This document shows positions 37,265-37,373 of a stretch of DNA of 37,373 nt, one piece after another. Source of the DNA: Rhodanobacter sp. PCA2. GTDB taxonomy: Bacteria; Pseudomonadota; Gammaproteobacteria; Xanthomonadales; Rhodanobacteraceae. Position 1 is the first letter of the stretch, and each line of letters opens with the position of its first letter. A program made the position numbers and the translations under genes. The stretch lies in contig NZ_NJIC01000010.1 of assembly GCF_013620825.1 (NCBI RefSeq), forward strand, positions 42,650-80,022, in the 5' to 3' direction. A model generated the notes under the pieces. It made no database searches, had not been told where the DNA came from, and saw only the letters and a list, made by a program, of their open reading frames with translations.

Positions 37265-37270
37265 GGCAGC
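37255..37270. other. Perfect palindrome over the yebC stop codon
   Basis: GCTGCCCTAGGGCAGC is its own reverse complement, with the TAG stop at its centre. No T-run follows, so a terminator role is doubtful. Confidence 0.4.
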
Positions 37271-37281
37271 AAGGCGTTGTC

Positions 37282-37310
37282 GGGATTGGGGATTGGGGAT
37301 GGGGGATTCG
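37282..37310. repeat. Second copy of the heptad repeat (one arm)
   Basis: GGGATTG is repeated here, with one variant unit (GGGGATG) and a last GGGATTC. It is the same unit as in the nadE insertion. Only one arm is visible before the window ends; the remainder to 37373 shows no gene. Confidence 0.75.
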
Positions 37311-37373
37311 GTCTGAGTACGGAGCCGGTGTGGCTGCGTGCTCCGGGATCGCGAAGCAGATAAAGGTGTCGCT

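Overview
The window is GC-rich chromosomal DNA from a gammaproteobacterium of the order Xanthomonadales, most likely family Rhodanobacteraceae (the Rhodanobacter/Dyella/Luteibacter group). The evidence is the gene order pilS next to sucC-sucD, the xanthomonad-type YebC N-terminus, the block fmdB-aspS-hydrolase-yebC, and three families of small palindromic repeats of the kind common in xanthomonads. The family assignment is an inference from gene content, not from a database search.

Layout. 1-222: repeat DNA. 223-1623 (-): pilR, the response regulator of the type IV pilus two-component system. 1710-15642 (-): seven genes in one direction that form a carbohydrate-utilisation locus. Read in the direction of transcription they are a cytoplasmic GH65 phosphorylase fused to beta-phosphoglucomutase, a TonB-dependent receptor, an MFS sugar transporter, a TPR/2-oxoglutarate oxygenase, a secreted GH65 hydrolase, a secreted GH37 (trehalase-family) enzyme and a secreted esterase. 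15884-16894 (+): a divergent LacI-family repressor. Between the two transcription units lies a perfect 15-bp inverted repeat made of two CG-centred operators that overlap the -35 box of the sugar promoter. 16904-18547 (-): pilS, the sensor partner of pilR. The whole sugar locus therefore sits between pilS and pilR, which are normally adjacent.

18871-20920 (+): sucC-sucD with a strong terminator. 20985-22610: divergent argP (LysR type) and argO/lysE (amino-acid exporter). 22716-24407 (+): glutamine-dependent NAD synthetase, whose reading frame carries an in-frame palindromic repeat built of GGGATT(C/G) heptads. 24489-30006: the conserved block bamD / rluD-pgeF-clpB, with a recognisable heat-shock promoter before clpB. 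30089-32581 (-): a second, orphan TonB-dependent receptor. 32868-37264 (+): fmdB, a DUF3011 protein, aspS, an alpha/beta hydrolase and yebC. The window ends in another heptad-repeat copy.

How the sugar genes could work together (inference): an alpha-glucoside, possibly acylated, enters through the outer-membrane receptor. The periplasmic esterase, GH37 and GH65 enzymes trim it, and the MFS permease imports the product. The cytoplasmic fusion enzyme phosphorolyses a disaccharide to glucose and beta-glucose-1-phosphate and converts the latter to glucose-6-phosphate on the same polypeptide. The repressor would release the twin operator when inducer is present. The substrate is not fixed by the sequence. 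The oxygenase has no obvious role in sugar catabolism and is the least explained member.

The two observations I rate highest are this sugar locus, with its unusual enzyme set and its position splitting pilSR, and the palindromic repeat translated inside nadE.
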